Under the pieces are notes generated by a model. That model searched no databases. It saw nothing but the letters and a program-made list of their open reading frames with translations, and was not told where the DNA came from. From NCBI RefSeq assembly GCF_020731285.1, contig NZ_JAJFOW010000001.1, forward strand, positions 248,001 to 312,000: a DNA stretch of 64,000 nt, in the 5' to 3' direction. Origin of the DNA: Cohnella baijiui. GTDB taxonomy: Bacteria > Bacillota > Bacilli > Paenibacillales > Paenibacillaceae. The position numbers were made by a program, and so were the translations under genes. Every line of letters starts with the position of its first letter. The first letter of the stretch is position 1. Positions 55,811-63,899 of this stretch are shown piece after piece.

Positions 55811-56117
55811 CAATCTGTTCGACGCGATCGACGACAAGATTCACGCCAAGGCGAGGCTTGGCATCATGAGCCTGCTTGCCATACATGGCGAGTGCGACTT
55901 CGGGACGTTGAAGCAGGAGCTTCATTTGACCGAGGGCAACTTGGGCAACCATCTGAAAGTGCTGGAGGAAGCCGGGTATATCCGGATCACGAAGACGTTC
56001 ACGGGAAAGCGTCCCAAGACGCTTTGCAGCGCGACGGAGCAAGGCGTCCGAGCCTTTCGCGACTACATCGAACAGTTGGAAAAAATCATTCGCATGACGC
56101 AATTCCCCCATTCCTGA
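55803..56117 (+). CDS. Winged-helix DNA-binding regulator, 104 aa
   Basis: The ATG at 55803 overlaps the previous gene by 8 bases and has GCGGAG upstream; the longer open frame is rejected. A MarR/ArsR-like winged helix: IMSLLAIHGECDFGTLKQEL, HLTEGNLGNHLKVLEEAGYI, then KTFTGKRPKTLCSATEQGVR. It is the same type as single-domain PadR/MarR-like regulators often linked to ABC-2 operons. Probably autoregulates this operon. Confidence 0.85.
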   Translation: MGDNLFDAIDDKIHAKARLGIMSLLAIHGECDFGTLKQELHLTEGNLGNHLKVLEEAGYIRITKTFTGKRPKTLCSATEQGVRAFRDYIEQLEKIIRMTQFPHS

Positions 56118-56120
56118 AAG

Positions 56121-56156
56121 GCGAAAGACCCGGATCTTCGGATCCGGGTCTTTCGC
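56121..56156. terminator. Bidirectional terminator
   Basis: GCGAAAGACCCGGATC, a TTCG tetraloop and its exact complement form a perfect 16-base stem, serving the regulator operon and the convergent acyltransferase gene. Confidence 0.9.
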
Positions 56157-56161
56157 TACTG

Positions 56162-58153
56162 TTATTTGGAAGAATCTTTTGCGGGTTGCAAGTTGTCGGC
56201 AACCAATCCCGCATATGCCTGGGACCCCGTCTTGCCGAGATGGACGCCGTCTTTGCCGAAGTATTCATCATGATCGGCGCTGAACGTATACCAATCCACC
56301 AGCGTCACGTTCGCGTAATCCTTCGAGACGTCCGCCAGCATTTCGTTGACGTTGTCCTGCCATTTGCGGGGCACGCGGGTATTCATCAGCACCACTTGCT
56401 GCTTATCCTTCAAGGAGTCGAGCACCTTTACCAGCTGCTTTTTGGTAAAGGAGCCGTTCGTGCCGAGCTCGATGATGACCCGGTCGCCAAGCTTGCCGTC
56501 CGCTTTCAGCTGGTCCAGCACTTCGAGCGCTTTTGACATTTGGCGGCCGATCTTGCCGTCGATCACGATGCCGGGCAGCAGCTTCTCGAGATAGGGCTCG
56601 ACATCGAGCATAACCGAGTCGCCGATCGCGGTGACGCCTTTGCCGGACGCCGCCGCAGCTCCCACGCCGTCTTTCGCCGGGGGCTTCGTTGCGCCTTTGT
56701 CCCCCTGGCCTTCTTTACCGGTTTCCTTTTGACCGTCTTTGCCCGCTTGCGGCTTGCCGGAAGGCGTATTGTCTTTTCCGGGCGTCGCTGTCGGCTTCGG
56801 CGTAGTTGCCGGCTTTACAGCCGCTTCCCTCCCGCCCTCCGGTGACGGAGATGGGAGCACGGCATGTTCGATGCCTGTCTCCTGCTTGCTTCCAACCTGC
56901 GTTGCGGCATTCGATGCATTGGCGCTAGCCTGATGCTTATCCGCATCGCCGGTGCACGAAACGCAGAATGTAATCAGCGCCACGACGGAGAAGATCGCCG
57001 CCAGTCTGGCTCGCGCGCGCCCGGACCAAGGACGACGCAGCCCGCTTTGATTGCCCTGCCAGAGCTTGCGAAGCCCGCCGCGGCGAATCGGATCCTCCAC
57101 ATATTTGTAGGAGAGCGTAGCCAGACCGATGCTCAGTCCCACTTGCAGCAGCGAACGCCATACATTCGGACCGCTTGTGTCAACCGACGGATTCGTCAGA
57201 ACGATGACCGGGTAGTGCCACAGATAGATGCCGTATGAGCGGACGCCCAGCCAGCGCAGCGGCTTCCAGCCAAGCCACCCGCCAATGCGGCCGCCCGGGT
57301 GAACGAGCGCCGCCACGACGAGCGCCGTCGCGATCGACAACAGCACCATGCCGCCCGGATAAAGGAACGCGTCATATTCGTCGATGCGAACCATCATGAT
57401 CAGCACGGCTGCCAGACCCGCGAGCCCGATCAAGTCGACGAGCCTCTTTCCGCTGCGCGTCAGATTGTCCTGCAGCTTGCCGCTCGGCCAGATCAGCGCC
57501 AGCGCGGCGCCGATGAGCAATCCGAAGGCGCGCGTATCCGTCCCGTAGTAGACCCGGCTAGGATCTGAGCCCGGCTCGTAAATCAACGCCATCGCGATCG
57601 CGGACACCGCGGCAGCGCCGAGAATGGCGAGCGCAAGGCGACCGCGGCGCGGTGCGAACTTCAAGCCCAAAATCATCGCGAGCGGCCACAACAGATAAAA
57701 CTGCTCCTCCACCGCAAGCGACCATAGATGTCCGAAAGGAGACGGGGGTCCGAAACTTTCGAAGTAAGAAACTTGATGGAAGATTAAGTACCAATTGCTT
57801 GTATAAGTGACGGCCGACCACACATCGCCTTGAAGGGCGGGCAGCCGGGACCGATCGATTACCGCCAGTACGATCAATACTGCGACCATCACGAGAAGCA
57901 TAGCCGGCAGCAATCTGCGCGCGCGTCTCAACCAAAATTGGCGCAGATCGATCCTTTTTTCCCGCTGCCATTCGGCAACGAGCAAATCCGTAATCAGATA
58001 TCCGGACAGCACAAAGAACACCCCTACACCCAGGAGGCCTCCCGAAGCCCATCCGAAGCCCAGATGATACGCGATGACCGCCATGACGGCCACCGTTCTG
58101 AGCCCATCCAATCCCGGCATGTAGCGAAGATGACGCTGATTATTCTTAGGCAT
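56162..58153 (-). CDS. OatA-like acyltransferase with SGNH hydrolase domain (663 aa)
   Basis: ATG at 58153 with AAGGAG 10 bases upstream. Residues 1-360 form an acyltransferase-3 membrane domain (YMPGLDGLRTVAVMAVIAYH; GVFFVLSGYLITDLLVAEWQ; HLWSLAVEEQFYLLWPLAMI). A Pro/Lys/Gly-rich linker then leads to an extracytoplasmic SGNH esterase-like domain: IGDSVML near 509 (Ser nucleophile), IIELGTNGSF and KDGVHLGKTG near 636 (Asp and His). This is the layout of OatA, which O-acetylates peptidoglycan MurNAc and gives lysozyme resistance; the exact acceptor here is not proved. Confidence 0.9.
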   Translation of the reverse strand: MPKNNQRHLRYMPGLDGLRTVAVMAVIAYHLGFGWASGGLLGVGVFFVLSGYLITDLLVAEWQREKRIDLRQFWLRRARRLLPAMLLVMVAVLIVLAVIDRSRLPALQGDVWSAVTYTSNWYLIFHQVSYFESFGPPSPFGHLWSLAVEEQFYLLWPLAMILGLKFAPRRGRLALAILGAAAVSAIAMALIYEPGSDPSRVYYGTDTRAFGLLIGAALALIWPSGKLQDNLTRSGKRLVDLIGLAGLAAVLIMMVRIDEYDAFLYPGGMVLLSIATALVVAALVHPGGRIGGWLGWKPLRWLGVRSYGIYLWHYPVIVLTNPSVDTSGPNVWRSLLQVGLSIGLATLSYKYVEDPIRRGGLRKLWQGNQSGLRRPWSGRARARLAAIFSVVALITFCVSCTGDADKHQASANASNAATQVGSKQETGIEHAVLPSPSPEGGREAAVKPATTPKPTATPGKDNTPSGKPQAGKDGQKETGKEGQGDKGATKPPAKDGVGAAAASGKGVTAIGDSVMLDVEPYLEKLLPGIVIDGKIGRQMSKALEVLDQLKADGKLGDRVIIELGTNGSFTKKQLVKVLDSLKDKQQVVLMNTRVPRKWQDNVNEMLADVSKDYANVTLVDWYTFSADHDEYFGKDGVHLGKTGSQAYAGLVADNLQPAKDSSK

Positions 58154-58573
58154 CCCAGCGGTCTCCTTTGCAGCACTTGACACTTTCTTCCGAACCACGA
58201 TTTTGCAGCGTTACTTCTCTCGATGACTTGATTCCTTCGCCCGACTTCAGCGGGCGTGCTTGTGCCCGTAAATCCATTTTCCTTCTGCCCTTTCTTGTTT
58301 TTCTTTTCCATACAAGTGTCAAGAACTTTCGCTGCGTATGAACCGCTACTTATCTACGCCTAATGCGGACATCCCCCCTTGTTTTTCGTTATGATAGACA
58401 GGCGTTCGAGCATTTTCGACTCACATCCAATTAGACGTGGCACCCCGAAAATATGTTCACGTTCCGCGCAAAAAAACAGCCCTTTTCTCCAACTTTTTTT
58501 GAAGCTGGACAATAGGGCCGATTCGCTTGAAGCTCGGTGGAGACTCTTCTCACTTACAGACTCCCTTTTCGCT
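58154..58573. other. Intergenic region upstream of the acyltransferase gene
   Basis: No gene supported. It holds the presumed acyltransferase promoter on its left side and passes into the left repeat array. ORFs here read through the repeats and show no protein character. Confidence 0.4.
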
Positions 58574-58910
58574 CCTTTAGGACGTTATCCCATTCGCTCA
58601 GGACGACAGCTGTAATCATTCACACAATACATCGGCAGTATTCGATCGTCCCGTTTTTCAAACATGCTTTACGAGGCTGCTCCGATCTCCAAAGACCTCA
58701 GCATATCGAAAGAAATCGTCGTGCCCAAGCTAATAAAGCTATAGCTCACGCCTTTACGACGTTATCCCCATCACTCAGGAAAGGGATGCTATAGTCAATA
58801 TCTTCCGCATCCGAGCATAGGTACATTTAACGCATGAAATGTCGAAATTCCTTTCACCAAAGAGCAGGGCATCACTAGCGAGACTTCCGGCGATATCCCC
58901 TTCGCTCAGA
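58574..58910 (-). repeat. Left repeat array (degenerate motif copies, minus orientation)
   Basis: Copies of a ~30-base motif lie at 58574-58603, 58751-58780 and 58881-58910, with shorter degenerate pieces at 58561-58580 and 58668-58710. On the + strand each reads like CCTTTACGACGTTATCCCC then TTCGCTCAGGA. The same motif occurs in the opposite orientation in the array at 60,078-60,299. Spacing is irregular (177 and 130 bases). Confidence 0.7.
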
Positions 58911-58942
58911 GATGAGGGTAAGTACACATTGCCATGAGTTTC

Positions 58943-59872
58943 TTATGCGACCGCCTGACGTTGCGCGAAGCGCTCCGGTACTGCGCTGCGATGGAACAGA
59001 CCTCTTGGATGCGTAAAGGGGGGACGAAGAATCAGCGATCGATAGGTGATCGTGGCAGTGCCCGCGCACTGAACCATTAATCGCGTAAACAGGGATTGAT
59101 CCGAAGCGGCGGCATTGAAACGATAGCAGAACTCATCCAAGTACGCCTGGAGATGCTTGGGGCCAATTCCGCGAAAAGTATAACCTAGCCAGCGAAGCGC
59201 TTGGTAAAAAGTTCGATAGAGAGAAACGCAGTGCCGCCCCTTGGATGGACGTGGCGTTACAAATACCTCTTCGGCATCCGAATCCACATGCTGCACCGCG
59301 AACAATGCCCCCGCAGCGAGATCGGGATACCGCCGTTTGCACAATGAGCGATCCACCTGTCGCATTATAAGTTGTATGGGCTCGTGGGCTTCATTCAACG
59401 AAGCGCCTGCCAGAATCGGTTGATCCTTAGGGTGGGAGACCGAACTGCTCCAATATGGAGAACCGGTATAAATGCCATCTTGAATATGGACCAGGCCGGA
59501 CAGCAGCAGCTCTCCGTTGGCTTGCATCATGGCATGCCTCAACTTGTGGTTGATCAGCCAAGCCGTCTTATAGGTAACCCCGATTCGTTCCATGAGGTCC
59601 GTCGCGGAAATGCCAACCGATACCCATCTCATAGCCGCAAACCATTTGCGAAGAGGCGTACGGGTCCCTTCCAATATCGTACCTGCGATCAGCGAAGTTT
59701 GCCGCCTGCAAAGACGGCATTCGAACAAAGGATGCCGGCGCGTCCGTATGAGATAATAATCCGCAGACGTACAAGACGGGCAGCGAAATCCCTCCGGCCA
59801 TCTAGCCTTGAAAAGCGCATACTGGCAGTCCTCTTCCGTGTGGATATCAGCGAAACATTGCTCCACCGCCAT
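58943..59872 (-). CDS. IS1595-family transposase-like protein, probably catalytically altered
   Basis: The 309-aa protein starts at the ATG at 59872 (GGGGTGA upstream); the longer open frame includes the promoter and is rejected. The N-terminal zinc ribbon has Cys31-x2-Cys34 and Cys52-x2-Cys55, followed by QTSLIAGTILEGTRTPLRKW, VTYKTAWLINHKLRHAM and, near the C terminus, GIGPKHLQAYLDEFCYRFNA, all IS1595/ISXO2-like. The usual first catalytic Asp (motif VEVDETYxGG) aligns with HIQDGIYTG, where Gln replaces it. It may be domesticated or inactive. No IS terminal repeats or target-site duplications seen. Confidence 0.8.
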   Translation of the reverse strand: MAVEQCFADIHTEEDCQYALFKARWPEGFRCPSCTSADYYLIRTRRHPLFECRLCRRQTSLIAGTILEGTRTPLRKWFAAMRWVSVGISATDLMERIGVTYKTAWLINHKLRHAMMQANGELLLSGLVHIQDGIYTGSPYWSSSVSHPKDQPILAGASLNEAHEPIQLIMRQVDRSLCKRRYPDLAAGALFAVQHVDSDAEEVFVTPRPSKGRHCVSLYRTFYQALRWLGYTFRGIGPKHLQAYLDEFCYRFNAAASDQSLFTRLMVQCAGTATITYRSLILRPPFTHPRGLFHRSAVPERFAQRQAVA

Positions 59873-59891
59873 CGCATTCACCCCACAAATA

Positions 59892-59932
59892 GGAACATTT
59901 GTTCTCATTTCATTATAGCAAACATTTGTTCC
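59892..59932 (-). promoter_or_regulatory. Promoter with two DinR/LexA boxes
   Basis: Minus strand: TGGAAA-like -35, 17 bases, TATAAT (59917-59912). Two boxes surround the -10: GGAACATTTGTTCT (59892-59905, 13 of 14 against the Bacillus DinR consensus) and CAAACATTTGTTCC (59919-59932, 12 of 14). Each has the inverted GAAC-N4-GTTC core or one change from it. Confidence 0.75.
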
Positions 59933-60077
59933 TATTTCCATCCTTTTTCACTGCTGACCAAAGTTTTTTTTCATTATTTGGGTTTTCCTGATAGAGCAAT
60001 TACCTTCTTGAAATCCCCTCCCTTGAACCATGACGATTTCGAGATGTAGGCCAGGCTTTGGGTTTACTGCAACTTCT

Positions 60078-60299
60078 TCCTGAGTGAACGGGATATCGTC
60101 GTAAAGGCACTGTATTAAACCATCACCTGATCGAAGGGGATACCGTCATAAAGGCAGCTGGATTAAGCCATCCCTGAGCGAATGGGATAACGTCGAAAAG
60201 ACATATCGAATAACCTGTGTCCTGAGCAAAGGGGATATTGCCGTAAAGACATCTCGTTCAAAGTCGCGTCCTGAACGAAGGGGATTTCGTCGTAAAGCC
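60078..60299 (+). repeat. Right repeat array (five degenerate copies, plus orientation)
   Basis: Copies begin at 60078, 60123, 60171, 60219 and 60269, a period of 45-50 bases. Each has the core CTGAGCGAAGGGGATA followed by CGTCGTAAAG and a variable 12-18-base remainder. Apparent reading frames through it are artefacts. The array has no conserved flanking leader or identical repeats, so it is not a CRISPR. Confidence 0.75.
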
Positions 60300-60367
60300 G
60301 AAAAAATGCCCCCTCCCTACGTATTAGAATCATGACCCGGGGGAAGTCTTCAGCATTTCTATCCCAC

Positions 60368-60397
60368 AAAAAAAAGACTCCCCGAGGCAGGGGAGCC
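60368..60397 (-). terminator. Terminator of the gntP-gntK-hmoA operon
   Basis: On the minus strand GGCTCCCC and GGGGAGTC with a 6-base loop are followed by eight T. Confidence 0.85.
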
Positions 60398-60410
60398 GAG
60401 TGTCGTTCTA

Positions 60411-60854
60411 TCAGGTTGAGAGAGTGAAAAGCACTTCGTGTACGCTTAGCTTCGAGCCCAGCATGACGCTCGCAGGCTGACCGCCTTGAGGGGCGGTTCC
60501 GCCGGAATGGGCGCCGTGGCCACCGGGTGAGGCAGAACTGGCGGCGTGCTCGCCGCCGGTTGCATAATGACCGCCGGTTGCGGAGGATCCGGCCGAGTGC
60601 TGGCCGCCGGACGCGGCGGACGGACGAGCGTGCGCTTGCTTGAAAGCGTCGCTGTTCACCCAGGCGTCGAACGCCTCGCGGGACTCCCAGGTCGTGCACA
60701 CTTTAAGCTCATCGTACCCTTCTTCCTCGGACTTCAGCAGCTCCATTCGGACGAAGCCGGGGGCTTGATGAACGCCTTTCGGATTTTTGAACCGCTCCGC
60801 CACCGCATCCGCGTGACCCGATTGAATTTTTATCGTGTTCGTCGCTACAATCAT
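60411..60854 (-). CDS. HmoA/IsdG-like heme monooxygenase with low-complexity insert
   Basis: The 147-aa protein starts 9 bases past AAGGAGG. N-terminal ABM/IsdG fold: VATNTIKIQSGHADAVAERF, QAPGFVRMELLKSEEEGYDE, CTTWESREAFDAWVNSDAFK and QAHAR, which are close to B. subtilis HmoA and include the heme-ligand His region. A stretch of about 48 residues (78-127) made of Gly, Ser, His, Ala and Gln (GGHYATGGEHAASS) then separates the end strand SVMLGSKLSVHEVLFTLS. It would open heme to release iron. The insert is unusual. The gene is the third in the gnt operon, 27 bases after gntK. Confidence 0.85.
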   Translation of the reverse strand: MIVATNTIKIQSGHADAVAERFKNPKGVHQAPGFVRMELLKSEEEGYDELKVCTTWESREAFDAWVNSDAFKQAHARPSAASGGQHSAGSSATGGHYATGGEHAASSASPGGHGAHSGGTAPQGGQPASVMLGSKLSVHEVLFTLST

Positions 60855-60881
60855 GCCCTTCGCCTCCTTGATTGTCTTCTC

Positions 60882-62420
60882 TTACTGATTAAACAATTTC
60901 TCCTGAAAGTTCGCAAGGCTCTCGTATTCATCTTCCATCTTGCGGGCGATGCGAACGAAAATGGGAAGCAGCTCGCGATAAACGGCGGCGGCTTCGGGCT
61001 CGGGCGCATGTTCGTGCGTCGTTCCCACCATGCGGGACACCGCGGAGAGGGAATCGGCTTTGCCGAAAGCGTAAAGGCCAAGAACGGCCGCGCCAAGACA
61101 GGAGCTTTCAATGCTCTCCGGGACGACCACGTTCTGATTGAAAATATCGGCCATCATTTGCCGCCAGAGAGGGGAGCGGGCAAAGCCGCCCGTCGCCTTG
61201 ATCGTTTTGGGGATGCCGATCGTCTCCTGCATGGCAAGCAGCACCGTGTATAAATTGTAGATGACGCCTTCAAGAACCGAGCGAATCATGTGTTCCTTAC
61301 GATGATGGAGGGTGAGCCCGAAAAAGGAGCCTCTCGCATCGGGATTCCAAAGCGGCGCTCGTTCGCCCGTCAGATAGGGATGAAACAGCAGCCCTTCCGA
61401 ACCGGGACGCACTCGCTCCGCAATCCTCGTCAGCACGTCATAGGCGCTGATTCCGAGCCGCTTGGCGGTCTCCACCTCGGGCGCTGCGAACTCGTCCCTC
61501 ACCCAGCGGAAAATGACGCCGCCATTGTTCACCGGCCCTCCAATCACCCAGTGGCGCTCCGTCAGCGCGTAGCAGAAATAACGACCTTTGGGATCGGTGA
61601 CCGGCTTATCGATGACGGTCCGGATCGCCCCGCTTGTGCCGATTGTGACGGCCACGATGCCGGGATCGATGGCGTCGACGCCCAGGTTCGACAGGACGCC
61701 ATCGCTCGCGCCGACGACGAATGGCGTGGAAGGTGCAAGTCCCATTTCCTCGGCGTAGGCCGCGTTTAACCCGGTTAGCTTGTGCGTCGTCGGGACGAGC
61801 TCGGATAACTTATCCGGCGTAAGACCCGCCAGGCCCAGCGCTTCCTCGTCCCACTGGAGCGTATTCAGATTCAACAATCCGGTGCAGGAAGCGATCGAAT
61901 GATCGACGACAAACTTCCCGAACAGCTTGGCGAGCACGTACTCTTTGATGGAAACGAACTTGGCCGCCTTGCGACATATTTCCGGCTCTTCATCCTTCAG
62001 CCACATGAGCTTGGTCAGTGGAGACATCGGATGAATCGGCGTGCCCGTACGCGAGTAAACGGATTGGCCAACGGTTCCTTTGCGTAGCCGTTTGGCGATG
62101 TCGGCGCTTCGGTTGTCCGCCCAGGTGAGGCTGTGCATGAGCGGCCGCCCGTCCGCATCCACGGGAATGACGCTATGCATCGCCGAGCTGCAGGAGACGA
62201 ACAGAATGCGCTGCGCAGGCACCTCGCGCTCACGGACCACTTGCTTCACCGCCGAGCCGACCGCCGCGAATATCTCCTCGGGATCCTGCTCGGCGATAGA
62301 CGGCGTGGGCGTGTATAGCGGATACTCTACGTTGGCGACGGCCGCGACGGCGCCGGACTCCTCGAAAAGAACGGCCTTCGTGCTGGTCGTGCCGATATCG
62401 ATGGCAACCATGTAGTCCAT
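60882..62420 (-). CDS. gntK: Gluconokinase
   Basis: A 512-aa FGGY-family kinase, the same size as B. subtilis GntK (about 513 aa). Seen: VAIDIGTTSTKAVLFEESGA, SCSSAMHSVIPVD, GASDGVLSNLGVDAIDPGIV, IGTSGAIRTV, LTGERAPLWNPDARGSFFGL and the second-half motif ATGGFARSPLWRQMMADIFN. It phosphorylates gluconate to 6-phosphogluconate for the pentose phosphate pathway. ATG at 62420 follows AGGTG. Located 23 bases after gntP and 27 bases before hmoA. Confidence 0.93.
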   Translation of the reverse strand: MDYMVAIDIGTTSTKAVLFEESGAVAAVANVEYPLYTPTPSIAEQDPEEIFAAVGSAVKQVVREREVPAQRILFVSCSSAMHSVIPVDADGRPLMHSLTWADNRSADIAKRLRKGTVGQSVYSRTGTPIHPMSPLTKLMWLKDEEPEICRKAAKFVSIKEYVLAKLFGKFVVDHSIASCTGLLNLNTLQWDEEALGLAGLTPDKLSELVPTTHKLTGLNAAYAEEMGLAPSTPFVVGASDGVLSNLGVDAIDPGIVAVTIGTSGAIRTVIDKPVTDPKGRYFCYALTERHWVIGGPVNNGGVIFRWVRDEFAAPEVETAKRLGISAYDVLTRIAERVRPGSEGLLFHPYLTGERAPLWNPDARGSFFGLTLHHRKEHMIRSVLEGVIYNLYTVLLAMQETIGIPKTIKATGGFARSPLWRQMMADIFNQNVVVPESIESSCLGAAVLGLYAFGKADSLSAVSRMVGTTHEHAPEPEAAAVYRELLPIFVRIARKMEDEYESLANFQEKLFNQ

Positions 62421-62443
62421 GGCCTGCGACACCTGCCTTTCTT

Positions 62444-63805
62444 TTAGACGAACATGCTTGCAATCAAGATAAAGACGAGACCGATGACGGACAACAGCGT
62501 TTCCATGACCGTCCAGGTCTTCAGCGTCTGCGGGACGGTCATGTTGAAAAACTCTTTGACCATCCAGAAGCCGGCGTCGTTGACATGAGACAGCACGAGC
62601 GATCCTGCGCCCGTCGCAAGCACGACGAGTTCCACGTTGGCGCCCGCCGTCTGCGCGAGCACCGGAGCGACGATGCCTGCGGACGTCGTCATCGCGACGG
62701 TCGCCGAACCGGTGGCTACCCGGATGAGCGCTGCGACGAACCAGGCGAAGAGAATGATGTTCACATGGGCGCTGGTCGCGACGTCGGCGATCGCATGCCC
62801 GACGCCGCTGTCGATGAGCACTTGCTTGAACGCGCCACCGCCACCGATAATGAGCACGATGGTCGCGATCGGGGCGAGACATTCGGTCGTGAACCGGCTC
62901 AGCTCATCTTTCGTGAAGCCTCTGGCGTAGCCGAGCGAGAACAGCGCAAAGACGACGGAGATGAGCAGCGCGATAATCTCATGGCCGATAAACTCGGCGA
63001 AATGTGTGAATCCGCTGGTCGCCTTCGGATCCGCGATCGTCGCGATCGAACCGATCAACATCAGGATAACAGGCAGCAGGATCGTAAACAACGTGATGCC
63101 GAAGCCCGGCAGCTTGCGCGACTCCTTCGCCGCGAATTGCTCCACCAATTCGGCGGACGGTTCGACCGCGATGCGTTTGCCGATCCACTTGCCGAACAGC
63201 GGCCCCCCGATGATCGCGGTCGGCAGCCCGATCACGAGCGACCAGAGGATCGTCTTGCCGAGATTGGCCTGGTAAGCATCGATGGCGATCATCGGCGCCG
63301 GATGCGGCGGTACGAGGCCGTGCACGGTCGACAGACCGGCCAGGATCGGAATGCCGATTTGCAGCAGCGGCATCTTCGTCTTGCGCGCCACGATAAAGAC
63401 GATCGGGATGAGCAGGATGACGCCGACTTCGAAAAAGACCGGAATGCCGACCAAAAAGCCGACGACCATCATCGCCCAATGCACGCGTTTCTCGCCGAAC
63501 CGGTCGATCAACGTCGTGGCGATCCGCTCGGCGCCGCCGGATTCGGCCATCATTTTGCCCAGCATCGTCCCGAGCCCGATGACGATCGCGATCGTACCAA
63601 GCGTCCCCCCGAGCCCTTTGGTTATGGAAGTTACCGTATCCGCCGGCTCCATGCCGGCCAGCAGCCCGAGCAGGATGCTTGCCAAAAGCAGCGTTACGAA
63701 CGGATTCCATTTGAATTTCGAAATCATGACGATCAGAAAAGCGATCGCGATGACCGTCCACACCAACAGGGTAGCCGTATGGCTTAATCCAAAAATCGTG
63801 CTCAT
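62444..63805 (-). CDS. gntP: Gluconate permease
   Basis: A 453-aa permease with 12 or so hydrophobic helices; ATG at 63805 with AGGAGG. GntP family signatures: LGGTLGTIAIVIGLGTMLGK, HWAMMVVGFLVGIPVFFEVG, GLSTVHGLVPPHPAPMIAID and VATGSATVAMTTSAGIVAPV. Imports gluconate with protons. First gene of gntP-gntK-hmoA, preceded by the GntR operator. The gntR gene would be expected just beyond the right edge. Confidence 0.93.
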   Translation of the reverse strand: MSTIFGLSHTATLLVWTVIAIAFLIVMISKFKWNPFVTLLLASILLGLLAGMEPADTVTSITKGLGGTLGTIAIVIGLGTMLGKMMAESGGAERIATTLIDRFGEKRVHWAMMVVGFLVGIPVFFEVGVILLIPIVFIVARKTKMPLLQIGIPILAGLSTVHGLVPPHPAPMIAIDAYQANLGKTILWSLVIGLPTAIIGGPLFGKWIGKRIAVEPSAELVEQFAAKESRKLPGFGITLFTILLPVILMLIGSIATIADPKATSGFTHFAEFIGHEIIALLISVVFALFSLGYARGFTKDELSRFTTECLAPIATIVLIIGGGGAFKQVLIDSGVGHAIADVATSAHVNIILFAWFVAALIRVATGSATVAMTTSAGIVAPVLAQTAGANVELVVLATGAGSLVLSHVNDAGFWMVKEFFNMTVPQTLKTWTVMETLLSVIGLVFILIASMFV

Positions 63806-63881
63806 GATGTTCCTCCTGTTGGAAAACCTTCTCAACTGCGGCAGCCATAGTGTGGCCAACCGCTGTCGATGTTAACATTGT

Positions 63882-63899
63882 ATACTTGTCGACAAGTTA
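63882..63899 (-). promoter_or_regulatory. GntR operator of the gnt operon
   Basis: ATACTTGTCGACAAGTTA contains a perfect 14-base palindrome (ACTTGTCGACAAGT) and matches the Bacillus GntR operator ATACTTGTATACAAGTAT closely. Next to it, on the minus strand, TATACAATG provides the -10. Gluconate binding to GntR should induce the operon. Confidence 0.8.

Noticed and set aside
58379..58794. Small + strand ORFs upstream of the acyltransferase gene
   Set aside because: They read through the degenerate repeats and have no ribosome binding site or protein character.
60078..60299. CRISPR-like spacing in the right repeat array
   Set aside because: Repeat copies differ at many positions, spacing varies from 45 to 50, and there is no leader or cas gene.
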